A stretch of DNA of 17,046 bases from Caryophanales bacterium UBA3631 (lineage in GTDB: Bacteria > Bacillota_I > Bacilli_A > RF39 > UBA660). Position numbers and translations under genes: made by a program. The notes beneath the pieces were generated by a model. It saw nothing but the letters and a program-made list of their open reading frames with translations, did not search any database and was not told the DNA's origin. The stretch covers positions 1-17,046 of the forward strand of contig DFLA01000012.1 of the NCBI GenBank assembly GCA_002374055.1, given 5' to 3'. Numbering within the stretch: the first letter of the stretch is position 1; the number at the start of each line of letters is the position of its first letter. This document shows, in pieces, positions 1-7,210 of the stretch.

Positions 1-50
1 TTTTCTCTAATTCCACATCCATCTAATATACATAAAACTACTGGTTTCAT
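1..50 (-). CDS. gpmI: 2,3-bisphosphoglycerate-independent phosphoglycerate mutase, N-terminal fragment
   Basis: Only the first 16 codons are inside the window, reading MKPVVLCILDGCGIRE. This matches the conserved start of the independent phosphoglycerate mutases, PVVL-ILDG-G, where the Asp (residue 10 here) is a manganese ligand of the phosphatase-like active site. The enzyme interconverts 3- and 2-phosphoglycerate in glycolysis in the cytoplasm. The start is set by GAGGAA 5 bases upstream of ATG. A sigma-A-like promoter (76-104) and the upstream pilin terminator (111-139) indicate separate transcription. Cys replaces the more usual aromatic residue after ILDG. The rest, including the catalytic Ser, lies off the left edge, so the assignment depends on a short but distinctive motif. 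Confidence 0.8.
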   Translation of the reverse strand, partial: MKPVVLCILDGCGIRE

Positions 51-75
51 ATTATTCCTCTTTTCTACATTAATA

Positions 76-104
76 ATTATACTATTTTTTATTATTTTTT
101 TAAA
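76..104 (-). promoter_or_regulatory. Probable sigma-A promoter of gpmI
   Basis: On the minus strand a consensus -10 TATAAT (76-81) lies 17 bases downstream of TTTAAA (99-104), which matches 4 of 6 bases of the -35 consensus. The predicted transcript starts near 69, about 19 bases before the gpmI ATG. The surroundings are almost pure A/T, so chance matches are likely and the -35 is weak. Confidence 0.45.
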
Positions 105-110
105 TAAATA

Positions 111-139
111 TAAAGAAAAAAGTAGGTATTTTAACCTAC
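111..139 (-). terminator. Rho-independent terminator after the pilin gene
   Basis: On the minus strand GTAGGT (139-134), a 6-base loop and ACCTAC (127-122) form a perfect 6-bp stem, followed by TTTTTTCTTT (121-112). It lies about 75 bases downstream of the pilin stop codon and separates that gene from gpmI. Confidence 0.75.
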
Positions 140-213
140 ATATTTGTTGTTTGTTCTTTTGTTTTCATCTTATATTTTTAAAAATAGTACATTTTTACTA
201 TGAGTTGTATTTT

Positions 214-642
214 TTAGTTTGTAAATACATATGCATTTTCTCCGCATGTAGATTGATTATATTCTATTCTTTCTATTTTGTCTGTTTCATATCCTTTTAA
301 GAAACAATATTTATCAAATTGAACTGCTAATGCGATATCTCCATTTTTTTTAATTGTTAGTCTTCCTGAGTCTGGTTTTTCACCTGTAAATTCTAATCCA
401 GTACATGTATTTATTTTGTTTGTAAAGTCATATGTACAGTTTTCTATATCTTTTTTTTGTGTTTTTTGTTCTAGATAGTAGTTTGTTGCTACACGTGATA
501 GTGCATTTACTGATACTTCGTTTGAATTTTTTTTAGCGTCATCTATCGTATTTCTTATTCTAGGTATTATTAGTAATGCGATTAGTCCTAAGATTATTAT
601 TACTGCTAGTAGTTCTATAAGTGTGAAGGCGTTTTTTTTCAT
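214..642 (-). CDS. Type IV prepilin-like protein (class III N-terminal signal)
   Basis: A 142-residue secreted pilin or pseudopilin precursor. It begins MKKNAFTLIELL, the prepilin peptidase signal: cleavage is expected between Ala5 and Phe6, with the conserved Glu at +5 (residue 10). One hydrophobic helix follows (about 6-28), then a polar domain with four cysteines that could form two disulfides. ATG at 642 was chosen over the in-frame ATG at 663 because AGGAGAG sits just upstream of it, and because the promoter at 668-696 would start transcription around 661, leaving the longer form untranslatable. No prepilin peptidase, ATPase or other com/pil gene is visible, so the gene is an orphan. Its job (competence pseudopilus, adhesion or secretion) cannot be told from sequence. 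The C-terminal domain is not one I can name. Confidence 0.85.
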   Translation of the reverse strand: MKKNAFTLIELLAVIIILGLIALLIIPRIRNTIDDAKKNSNEVSVNALSRVATNYYLEQKTQKKDIENCTYDFTNKINTCTGLEFTGEKPDSGRLTIKKNGDIALAVQFDKYCFLKGYETDKIERIEYNQSTCGENAYVFTN

Positions 643-667
643 ATATATCTCTCCTATTTTCATTAAA

Positions 668-696
668 ATTATAACAAATATTAGTTAATATTTCAA
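668..696 (-). promoter_or_regulatory. Sigma-A promoter of the pilin gene
   Basis: Minus-strand TTGAAA (696-691), a 17-base spacer and a perfect TATAAT (673-668). The transcript would start near 661, giving a leader of about 19 bases that carries the AGGAGAG site for ATG 642. Confidence 0.75.
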
Positions 697-710
697 CTTA
701 TTTTGGATCA

Positions 711-737
711 AGAAAAAAAGTGTTTTATGACACCTTT
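711..737 (-). terminator. Terminator after the 207-residue membrane protein gene
   Basis: Minus-strand AGGTGT (735-730), a 6-base loop and ACACTT (723-718) pair with one G-U, followed by a run of T (719-713). The hairpin lies directly downstream of the stop codon at 740. Confidence 0.7.
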
Positions 738-739
738 GT

Positions 740-1363
740 TTAAAGAATTATATATATAATTACTGATATGTAGTAAATAATTGATATTAAGTTACTCCAT
801 CCGCCTGCTACTACTGTTCTTATTTTTTCTGGTAGTTTTCCTACTATTGGTGATAGAAGGAAAAGTATTCCTGGTGTTAGTACAAACATCCATTGTGGAA
901 GTTCTGTATTTCCTGTAATAATTAATCCTAGTAATATGACAAATCCAATTCCTTCGCTTATGTACATCATTAATGAAAAGTTTTTAAAGTAGTCTATTAC
1001 TATGTTTAATGATTTTTTATTTTCTCCTAATAGTCCTAAATATACAAAGTGACTATGGAATATTCCTCCTGCTATTACACCGAAGAATAAGCAGAAAAAC
1101 GCTAATGAAGCTATATTTTGGTGTGATTCATTTGTTATAAGTATTATGTGATAGAATCCTATACAATATAAAAATGTCGCTACTGGTGATATTATTCCTC
1201 CTGCCATTAGTCTTTTTTTTGGTATTTCTTTCATTATTGATATAATTCTATCCATTTTATTTGTTTCTTTTTTATTTGTATTTGCTGAATGGTAGAATAT
1301 AAGCATGTCTCCTGAAAACATTAGTAGTGCTCCTATTAATCCTATAATTAATATAATATTCAT
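740..1363 (-). CDS. Six-helix integral membrane protein, possibly DUF6796-like
   Basis: A 207-residue protein with about six hydrophobic segments (roughly 3-23, 52-75, 84-109, 127-149, 157-173, 187-206) and no soluble domain, so it is placed in the cytoplasmic membrane. The pattern of an early GD-L motif (Gly18-Asp19), an Arg-containing segment before helix two and a Gly/His-rich stretch in helix three reminds me of the uncharacterised DUF6796 membrane family, but this is recall and not a search. ATG 1363 is supported by a strong AGGAGGT site. A TATAAT at 1391-1386 lies just after the miaB terminator and may be its -10, without a clear -35. The gene is bounded by terminators on both sides. 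I cannot give a function. Confidence 0.8.
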   Translation of the reverse strand: MNIILIIGLIGALLMFSGDMLIFYHSANTNKKETNKMDRIISIMKEIPKKRLMAGGIISPVATFLYCIGFYHIILITNESHQNIASLAFFCLFFGVIAGGIFHSHFVYLGLLGENKKSLNIVIDYFKNFSLMMYISEGIGFVILLGLIITGNTELPQWMFVLTPGILFLLSPIVGKLPEKIRTVVAGGWSNLISIIYYISVIIYIIL

Positions 1364-1394
1364 ATATACCTCCTATTGTATCATAATTATAAGG

Positions 1395-1414
1395 AAAAAG
1401 CTGATTATTCAGCT
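1395..1414 (-). terminator. Terminator overlapping the end of miaB
   Basis: Minus-strand AGCTGA (1414-1409), a 4-base loop and TCAGCT (1404-1399) form a perfect 6-bp stem, followed by T at 1398-1395. The miaB stop codon (1407-1405) lies in the loop, so the last sense codons make the 5' arm. Confidence 0.75.
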
Positions 1415-2826
1415 ATTTCTCCATCCATACTCCATGTTTTTATTTCTTTTATTTTTACATTTACTATTTTTCCTATATATTTTTTATCTGCTTTTACATT
1501 TACTAATTTCATTGTATCTGTATATCCCATAAGCATAGATTCATCTTTTTCACTTGTTCCTTCTATTAAAACTGGAACTATTTTATTTAGGTATTTATCA
1601 TTTGCTTCTTTTGAGTATTTGTTTATTAATTCATTTAGTTTATATAGTCTTTCGTTTTTTTCTTCTAATGTTACGTTATCTGCCATTTTAGCCGCAGGTG
1701 TACCTACTCTTGGTGAGAATATAAATGTGTATGCTCCATCAAATTTACAAGTGTTTACTACGTCTAATGTTTCATTAAAATCTTCTATAGTCTCATTTGG
1801 AAATCCTACTATTATATCTGTTGTTATTGATGAGTATGGTAGGGCTTCCTTTAATTTTTTATATAGTTCTATATATGATTTTTTTGTATATCTTCTGCCC
1901 ATTAGTTTTAGTATGCTATCTGATCCTGATTGAAGTGGTAGGTGTATATATGGCATTATATTGTCATATTTTTTTATTATTTCAATCATTGAATCATTAA
2001 AATCCCATGGATGACTTGTTACAAATCTTACTCTATTTATTCCTGTTTTAGCAACATCTTCTAGTAAGTTACTCATATCATAATTTATATTTAAATCTTT
2101 TCCGTATGCATTTACGTTTTGTCCTAGTAGTGTTACTTCTTGATAACCATTTTTTACTAGTTCTTTTATTTCGTTAATTATATATTCAGGCTCTCTACTT
2201 CTTTGCTTTCCTCTTGTATATGGTACTATGCAATATGTACAGAATTTATCACATCCATACATTATATTTACCCATGCTTTATATTTTGAGTCTCGTTTTA
2301 CTGGAATATTTTCTATTATTTCTCCTTCTATGCTTAATACTTCTACTTCTAAGTCTTTTTTATTTATAGCTGTATATAGTATGTTTGGTAGATTATGTAT
2401 ATTGTGGGTTCCAAATACTATGTCTAGGAAGTTATATTTTTCTAATATTTCATTTACAACGACTTCTTCTTGTGCCATACATCCGCATATACCTGCGATT
2501 ATATTTGGATTCTTTTCTTTTAGGTTTTTTATTCTTCCTATCATACCAAATACTTTATTGTGTGCATTTTCTCTTATTGCACATGTATTTAATAGTATTA
2601 AATCTGCATTTTCCATATCATCTGTTTCTGTAAATGACATATCTTCTAGGATTGCTTTTATATTTTCTGTGTCGTGTTCATTCATTTGACATCCATATGT
2701 TTTTACAAAGTATTTTTTATTGAATCCTAGTTTTTTTAAATTTTCTTTTACTATATATTCATTTGTTTTTATTTTTACTTCTTCTCTTGTTCTTAATTTT
2801 GCTTTTAACATATCAGGTTTATTCAT
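1405..2826 (-). CDS. miaB: tRNA-2-methylthio-N6-dimethylallyladenosine synthase
   Basis: A radical-SAM methylthiotransferase that adds the 2-methylthio group to i6A37 next to the anticodon of tRNAs reading UNN codons. Its length (473 residues) is normal. The N-terminal UPF0004 domain carries the three cysteines of the auxiliary cluster (Cys46 in TYGCQMN, Cys82 in NTCAIRE, Cys116 in GCMAQ). The radical-SAM CxxxCxxC is Cys192, Cys196, Cys199, followed by PYTRG and a C-terminal TRAM domain (about 405-470) for tRNA binding. The QMNEHD and NTCAIRE signatures favour MiaB over MtaB or RimO. ATG 2826 has an AGAAGTG site. It begins 27 bases after the amidoligase stop with no terminator between, so the two are probably co-transcribed. 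The i6A synthase gene miaA is not in the window. Confidence 0.95.
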   Translation of the reverse strand: MNKPDMLKAKLRTREEVKIKTNEYIVKENLKKLGFNKKYFVKTYGCQMNEHDTENIKAILEDMSFTETDDMENADLILLNTCAIRENAHNKVFGMIGRIKNLKEKNPNIIAGICGCMAQEEVVVNEILEKYNFLDIVFGTHNIHNLPNILYTAINKKDLEVEVLSIEGEIIENIPVKRDSKYKAWVNIMYGCDKFCTYCIVPYTRGKQRSREPEYIINEIKELVKNGYQEVTLLGQNVNAYGKDLNINYDMSNLLEDVAKTGINRVRFVTSHPWDFNDSMIEIIKKYDNIMPYIHLPLQSGSDSILKLMGRRYTKKSYIELYKKLKEALPYSSITTDIIVGFPNETIEDFNETLDVVNTCKFDGAYTFIFSPRVGTPAAKMADNVTLEEKNERLYKLNELINKYSKEANDKYLNKIVPVLIEGTSEKDESMLMGYTDTMKLVNVKADKKYIGKIVNVKIKEIKTWSMDGEIAE

Positions 2827-2853
2827 ACAATCACTTCTTTCTTAATGATGATA

Positions 2854-3816
2854 TCATAAATGGATTGATTTTTCAATGTCATTATCACTATATGCTTTAT
2901 AATATTGTTTTAAAAAGTATAATTTACCTATTTCATCATTATATATCATATTTTTTAATTCATTTGCTTTTTTGGGTTTTATTTTAATTGATTCATTTAG
3001 AAAAATTGGTTCATATCTTTCTAGTTTATAGTTTATAAATTCTTCATCAAAGTTTTTTTCTTTTGCATAGTTAATAAAGTTTAGTGTAAATCTTATTTCA
3101 TTTTGTATTATTTTAGAATTTAGTGAGCCATTACTATTTCTTTTTTCAATGGTTGGTTTGTAGTCTTTTGTTAAATTACTTATATTTAATCCGAATCTTC
3201 TACTTGGAAATACACTAATTAATTCTTGTATTGTCTCTATTTCGTTTAGTGTTTTTATTTTTTCTTTTATATCTGGTTCTTGTCCGTATGGTCGTGCGAA
3301 AAGTCCTAGTGAATATCTAGGTGATTCTTTTTCTCCATAACCAAATCTATAGATTATATCTTCATATAGAATCCATAATTTTACTAAATTTATATATTCT
3401 TTTAATGTTTTTAATATTGTTTTTTCTGTATGTATATGAAGTGCACAATGATCGTTTATTTTAATATTTTCTTGATGATTTAGCATATCGCAAACAAGTT
3501 TTATATCATTCCAATTTTTTTCTGTATTTGTTAATATAGGTGAGTTTATTTCTCCTCCTAATAATATGTCGTTAACTGTTTTTTGAACTGTTCCTTCTTT
3601 TACTATTTTCCATTTATCATATTCTTCAATTATTCTTTTTTTTCCAGGCCAGTATTCTACTATATCACAATATCCAAATAGCATGTTTAATTCTTTTTTT
3701 ACTGCTTCATGACTTGTATTTGAGAATTCTAGTTCTATTCCAAACCGATTATCTGGTATATTTATAGTTTTTTCATATACAAAGTCTATATTTTTCAATT
3801 CTTTTATCTTTTCCAT
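2854..3816 (-). CDS. Putative amidoligase (COOH-NH2 ligase, glutamine synthetase-like fold)
   Basis: A 320-residue soluble protein with the ordered motifs of the amidoligase_2 family: FGIELEF (residues 25-31) with the metal/ATP-site glutamates, W69 and the following KEGTV segment, GGEINSPIL (87-95), ALHIHT (125-130), and a late TIEKR..NGSLN block (222-233) corresponding to the family's tiEfR-gtl motif. Known members are related to gamma-glutamylcysteine and glutamine synthetases and are predicted to form amide bonds between carboxylates and amines using ATP; few substrates are established. There is no signal peptide or membrane helix. The start has AAGGAA upstream and the gene ends in TGA. 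It probably shares a transcript with miaB downstream, but that linkage suggests no substrate. Family call fairly secure, biological role unknown. Confidence 0.75.
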   Translation of the reverse strand: MEKIKELKNIDFVYEKTINIPDNRFGIELEFSNTSHEAVKKELNMLFGYCDIVEYWPGKKRIIEEYDKWKIVKEGTVQKTVNDILLGGEINSPILTNTEKNWNDIKLVCDMLNHQENIKINDHCALHIHTEKTILKTLKEYINLVKLWILYEDIIYRFGYGEKESPRYSLGLFARPYGQEPDIKEKIKTLNEIETIQELISVFPSRRFGLNISNLTKDYKPTIEKRNSNGSLNSKIIQNEIRFTLNFINYAKEKNFDEEFINYKLERYEPIFLNESIKIKPKKANELKNMIYNDEIGKLYFLKQYYKAYSDNDIEKSIHL

Positions 3817-3838
3817 AGTTTTTTCCTTTTTTTGTTGT

Positions 3839-3867
3839 ATATTACTACATTTTTATTTTTTTGTAAA
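3839..3867 (-). promoter_or_regulatory. Possible promoter of the amidoligase-miaB unit
   Basis: Minus-strand TTTACA (3867-3862; 5 of 6 to consensus) is followed after 17 bases by TAATAT (3844-3839; 4 of 6). It lies directly after the rnjB terminator and 20-odd bases before the amidoligase ATG, the expected place. The -10 is weak. Confidence 0.4.
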
Positions 3868-3892
3868 GAAAAAGAAGTATTTTATACTTCTT
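3865..3892 (-). terminator. Terminator overlapping the stop codon of rnjB
   Basis: Minus-strand AAGAAGTAT (3892-3884) and ATACTTCTT (3880-3872) form a perfect 9-bp stem around a 3-base loop, followed by TTTCTTT... (3871-3865). The stop codon (3884-3882) begins in the last base of the 5' arm and fills the loop, so the final Glu and Val codons are part of the stem. Confidence 0.8.
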
Positions 3893-5528
3893 GTACGACT
3901 ATTAATATCATTGGTTTGCATTCTGTTGATTCATAGAAATATTTTCCAACTCTATCTCTTATTGTTGTTTTAATTTGTGTAAAGTCAACGTAGTTTGGTT
4001 GTATATTGTTTTCAATAATTTCTAGTGATATTTTTTCGGCTTCTTTAATTAAATCTATGTTGTCTTTTACATATACAAATCCTCTTGTTAGTATTTCTGG
4101 ACCAGCTAGTATTTTTTTTGTTTGTTTATCTAGTGTTGCGGTTACTATTACTATTCCGTTATCGCTTAATGATTCACGGTCTTTAAGTACTAGTTCTCCT
4201 ATATCTCCTACTGTTTTTCCATCTATTAATATGTCATCAACTTTTATAGTCTCATTTGTTTTCTTTAATTCTCCATTTATGAATGTTGCGACTTGTCCAT
4301 TTAGGTTTAATATAATATTTTCTTCTTGCATTCCAACTTTTAGTGCGTTTTCTTTATTCGCAACTTGATGTCTATATTCTCCTATTACAGGGAAATAGTA
4401 TTTTGGATGCATTAGTCCTAACATCAACATTAAGTCTTCACTTGATGCATGATATGATAGGTATTTTTTATTTGGTAGTGTAACTATATTTGAACCAATT
4501 TTTGAAAGATCGTCTAAAACTTTTGTATAACTTTTTTCCATTCCATCGTATACTGGTGACGCAAATATTACTGTATCTGTTTCTTTTAGTGTTATGAATT
4601 TGTCGTAACCTTTAATAATTCTTTTGATATTTGAGAAAGGTTTTTCTCTTTCGTCAGATATTATTACTACAATATTTGGGTCATTAACTTGATGAATATT
4701 TCCTATTCTTGTTTTATCAAAAGTCATGTAACCGTTATCAATCGCATTATGTATTAGAGTTTCTAATGTTTTCCCCATTATTACTACTCTTCTATTTGTT
4801 TTTGTTATTTCGTTAAATAGTTCTTGAATTCTATATAGTTGTGCTTGAAATATGTTATATAAAATTCTACCATTATTACTATTTAATGTACTTCTTATAA
4901 TTGATGATACTCTATGATTAGGTGATGTAAAGCCTTGTTTATCTGCATAAAGTGATTCTGAAAGAAGGCATAGTACTCCTTGTTTTCCTACATATGCTAG
5001 TTTTCCGATATCTGTTTCATAATGTCCTCTCATTGTTGAATCGAATACAAAGTTTCCAGTATAGAATATTGCTCCATCTGGTGTGTATAGTACGTATCCT
5101 AATGCATCTGGTACAGTATGTGTTAAACTTATTGGAAATATACTATTTTTTCCAAAGTTTATTTTTTTATGTGGTTGTATTTCTATTAGATTTTCCGATT
5201 TAATATTGTCTTCTTTTAATTGGTTTTTTATTACATCTAATGTAAATGGGGCTCCATATATTTTTAAGTCTTTTATGTCTATTAATATATCTGAAAGTGC
5301 TCCCATTTGTGCATCATGCCCGTGTGTAATAAATACTCCTTTTATTCTTTTTTTATTTTCTTTTAAATAATCATAGTTAGGTATTATATAGTCTACTCCT
5401 AACATTTTGTCATCTGCGTATTTTAATCCTGCGTCAAAAACAAATATGTCATTATCAACTTCTACTACATACATGTTTTTTCCAACTTCATTTAATCCGC
5501 CTAATGCAAATATTTTTATTTTACTCAT
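3882..5528 (-). CDS. rnjB: RNase J2-like protein with a degraded metal site
   Basis: A 548-residue beta-CASP metallo-beta-lactamase protein of RNase J length and order: lactamase domain, inserted beta-CASP domain, and C-terminal domain (about 450-548) ending PMILIVVQEV. Active RNase J1 has HGHEDH, TGDF and PVHGEYR; here these are HGHDAQ (69-74), TGNF (157-160) and PVIGEYR (380-386). The second Asp and third His of motif 2, the bridging Asp and a C-terminal His are therefore replaced, while His69, His71, His137 and His360 remain. B. subtilis RNase J2 has comparable losses and acts mainly as a partner of J1 in the RNA-decay complex. I infer a non-catalytic or weakly active subunit; no J1 gene is in the window. 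The ORF is intact and has an AAAGGAGA site, so it is not a pseudogene. Confidence 0.85.
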   Translation of the reverse strand: MSKIKIFALGGLNEVGKNMYVVEVDNDIFVFDAGLKYADDKMLGVDYIIPNYDYLKENKKRIKGVFITHGHDAQMGALSDILIDIKDLKIYGAPFTLDVIKNQLKEDNIKSENLIEIQPHKKINFGKNSIFPISLTHTVPDALGYVLYTPDGAIFYTGNFVFDSTMRGHYETDIGKLAYVGKQGVLCLLSESLYADKQGFTSPNHRVSSIIRSTLNSNNGRILYNIFQAQLYRIQELFNEITKTNRRVVIMGKTLETLIHNAIDNGYMTFDKTRIGNIHQVNDPNIVVIISDEREKPFSNIKRIIKGYDKFITLKETDTVIFASPVYDGMEKSYTKVLDDLSKIGSNIVTLPNKKYLSYHASSEDLMLMLGLMHPKYYFPVIGEYRHQVANKENALKVGMQEENIILNLNGQVATFINGELKKTNETIKVDDILIDGKTVGDIGELVLKDRESLSDNGIVIVTATLDKQTKKILAGPEILTRGFVYVKDNIDLIKEAEKISLEIIENNIQPNYVDFTQIKTTIRDRVGKYFYESTECKPMILIVVQEV

Positions 5529-5550
5529 TTTTTCTCCTTTCTTTAAAATT

Positions 5551-5592
5551 AAAAAAGCCTAACTAATTATAGCATAAAATAATTAATTAGAC
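5551..5592 (-). terminator. Long terminator hairpin after cls, containing the rnjB -10
   Basis: Minus-strand arm 5592-5580 pairs with 5569-5557 over 13 bp, including two G-U pairs, around a 10-base loop, followed by six T (5556-5551). It lies a few bases after the cls stop. The -10 element of the rnjB promoter sits across the loop and 3' arm. Confidence 0.75.
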
Positions 5593-5594
5593 AA
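5566..5594 (-). promoter_or_regulatory. Extended -10 promoter of rnjB
   Basis: Minus-strand TGCTATAAT gives an extended -10 with perfect TATAAT at 5571-5566. TTGTCT (5594-5589; 4 of 6) is the -35, with a 17-base spacer. The predicted start is near 5559, giving a leader of about 30 bases with AAAGGAGA before ATG 5528. Confidence 0.7.
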
Positions 5595-5601
5595 AGTTTT
5601 T

Positions 5602-7140
5602 TTATAATAATGGTGATATAAGTCTTAGTATTGCCTCTAATACTTTTTTGCTTAGTTTTCTTTTATTCCATTCTTCTAGTTTTATTTCTTTACAGTTTTG
5701 TATTGTATCCATAAAGTCTTCTTTTATTTTTATTTCTTCTTTTGTTTTATGTATCCATATTCCACATTCGTAGTTTAAGTAAAAGCTTCTAAAGTCAAAG
5801 TTTGTTGTTCCTATTGTTGCGACTGAGTCATCTGATACAACTATTTTTGAATGTATAAATCCAGGTTTATATTCGTATATTTTTATTCCATTTTCTAGTA
5901 AAAGGCTATAAAATGATTTTGTACATGCATTTACTAGTTTTTTGTCTGGTATGTATGGAACTATTATTCTTACATCTATTCCTGATAGGCTTGCATTTAT
6001 TAGTGTTTGTTCTGTTTCGCTATCTAGTATAAGATATGGTGTCATTATATATACGTATTCTTTTGCGTTTGTTATTATGTTTATGTATGTATTTTGTGCT
6101 GGATTTGCTTTGTTTTGTGGATTATCTGAATATGGTATTATGTAACCATTTTTTTTAGTATTTTCTTTTATTTCTTGTAAATATTTTTCATATTTTACTC
6201 TTTTTTCTACGTTTAGATTCCATAGTTTAAAGAATATGACTATGAAGTTTTTTACTGCTTCTCCACTAATTCTTGTTGCGCAATCTTTCCAATGGCCTAA
6301 TCTACTATTTAAATTTATGTATTCGTCTCCTATGTTTATACCACCTGTATATGCATAGTCTCCATCTATTACTATTATTTTTCTATGGTCTCTATAGTTT
6401 AGATATGATCTTATTAATGGTGTTAATGGATTAAATTGGAGATATTTGATTTTTATTTTTTCTAATTGTTCGTTAAGTTTTTTAGGTTTTTTTGAAAGGC
6501 TTCCTAGTGAATCATATATTAAGTATATTTCTACTCCTTGTTTTCTTTTTTCTTTTAATATTTCATATATTTCTTGCCACATTTTTCCTTGCGAGATGAT
6601 GAAGAATTCTATTAGAATGAATTTTTTAGCATTCATTAAGTCTTCTTTTAATTTTTTATAGCAGTCATCACCTGTTTTAAAATATATAACTTCTTCATTG
6701 TTATACATTGGATATTTTGATACATTAAATATGTAGTTTGCTTCTTTTCTTCTGCATGGATCTTTTATTTCATTATATATTTCTTCATTTTTTATTAGTG
6801 TTACATGTGATTTTTCTCTTTCTTTTTCTATTCTTTTTTTTATGTTTTTTGGGGTTTTATTATTTCCCCAAAGCATGTATGCTACATAACCTGTTATTGG
6901 CATAAACATTAAGAATATTATCCATATTATTTTGTATGCTGAGTTTTGTCTTTTATATATTATGTATATTACTGATACAAATTTTATTATTTCAAATGAA
7001 ATAGCAGCATATTCACTTAGTGTTGATGTTGCTCCATATAGACAGAAAAATACAAATAATTGTAACACTAACGCTAATAATACTATTATTAATTTTATTA
7101 AATTGTTTATTAAATTGTTTTCTCCTTTATTTTTTTTCAT
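5602..7140 (-). CDS. cls: Cardiolipin synthase (phospholipase D family)
   Basis: A 512-residue membrane enzyme that transfers a phosphatidyl group between two phosphatidylglycerols to make cardiolipin. The N-terminal 92 residues hold three hydrophobic segments (about 12-34, 45-62, 70-92), as in Gram-positive Cls with its PLDc_N region. Two HKD motifs are intact: His252-Lys254-Asp259 (HRKIIVID), followed by YTGGINIGDEY, and His430-Lys432-Asp437 (HSKIVVSD), followed by IGTTNFD. Length and domain order are normal. ATG 7140 is preceded by AGAGGCGGGAG. The leader is only about 11-13 bases from the promoter at 7158-7185. A related PLD-type phosphatidyltransferase is possible, but the ClsA-like layout is clear. 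Confidence 0.93.
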   Translation of the reverse strand: MKKNKGENNLINNLIKLIIVLLALVLQLFVFFCLYGATSTLSEYAAISFEIIKFVSVIYIIYKRQNSAYKIIWIIFLMFMPITGYVAYMLWGNNKTPKNIKKRIEKEREKSHVTLIKNEEIYNEIKDPCRRKEANYIFNVSKYPMYNNEEVIYFKTGDDCYKKLKEDLMNAKKFILIEFFIISQGKMWQEIYEILKEKRKQGVEIYLIYDSLGSLSKKPKKLNEQLEKIKIKYLQFNPLTPLIRSYLNYRDHRKIIVIDGDYAYTGGINIGDEYINLNSRLGHWKDCATRISGEAVKNFIVIFFKLWNLNVEKRVKYEKYLQEIKENTKKNGYIIPYSDNPQNKANPAQNTYINIITNAKEYVYIMTPYLILDSETEQTLINASLSGIDVRIIVPYIPDKKLVNACTKSFYSLLLENGIKIYEYKPGFIHSKIVVSDDSVATIGTTNFDFRSFYLNYECGIWIHKTKEEIKIKEDFMDTIQNCKEIKLEEWNKRKLSKKVLEAILRLISPLL

Positions 7141-7157
7141 ACTCCCGCCTCTAAGTT

Positions 7158-7185
7158 ATTATAACATATTTCTTTATATTTTCAA
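7158..7185 (-). promoter_or_regulatory. Extended -10 promoter of cls
   Basis: Minus-strand TTGAAA (7185-7180), a 16-base spacer, then TGTTATAAT with -10 at 7163-7158. The -35 shares two bases with the T-tract of the preceding terminator. Confidence 0.7.
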
Positions 7186-7210
7186 AAAAATGGAAGTTTA
7201 TCTTCCATTT
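7184..7210 (-). terminator. Terminator after the alpha/beta hydrolase gene
   Basis: Minus-strand AAATGGAAG (7210-7202) and CTTCCATTT (7196-7188) make a perfect 9-bp stem around a 5-base loop, running into a T-tract (7190-7184). The stop codon at 7211-7209 abuts and enters the 5' arm. Confidence 0.8.

Noticed and set aside
136..168. Ten-codon minus-strand mini-ORF ending in the pilin terminator stem
   Set aside because: No ribosome binding site, no repeat of the arrangement elsewhere and no leader-peptide feature such as codon runs linked to a regulated gene.
1364..1392. Promoter of the 207-residue membrane protein gene (TATAAT 1391-1386, TACAAT 1380-1375)
   Set aside because: No acceptable -35 at 16-18 bases for either, and the second would start transcription inside the ribosome site. 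Mentioned with the gene but not listed as a feature.
1376..1933. Long open frame of 185 codons on the plus strand, and similar plus-strand frames at 2228-2689, 4006-4368, 10531-10908 and 11399-11824
   Set aside because: They lie antisense to well-conserved genes (miaB, rnjB, ymfH), give low-complexity Ser/Phe/Leu/Ile-rich translations typical of reverse frames in AT-rich DNA, and show no family motifs.
3882..5528. RNase J gene as a decaying pseudogene
   Set aside because: The frame is intact at full length, the non-catalytic regions and C-terminal domain are conserved, and it has a good promoter and ribosome site. The substitutions match the J2 type.
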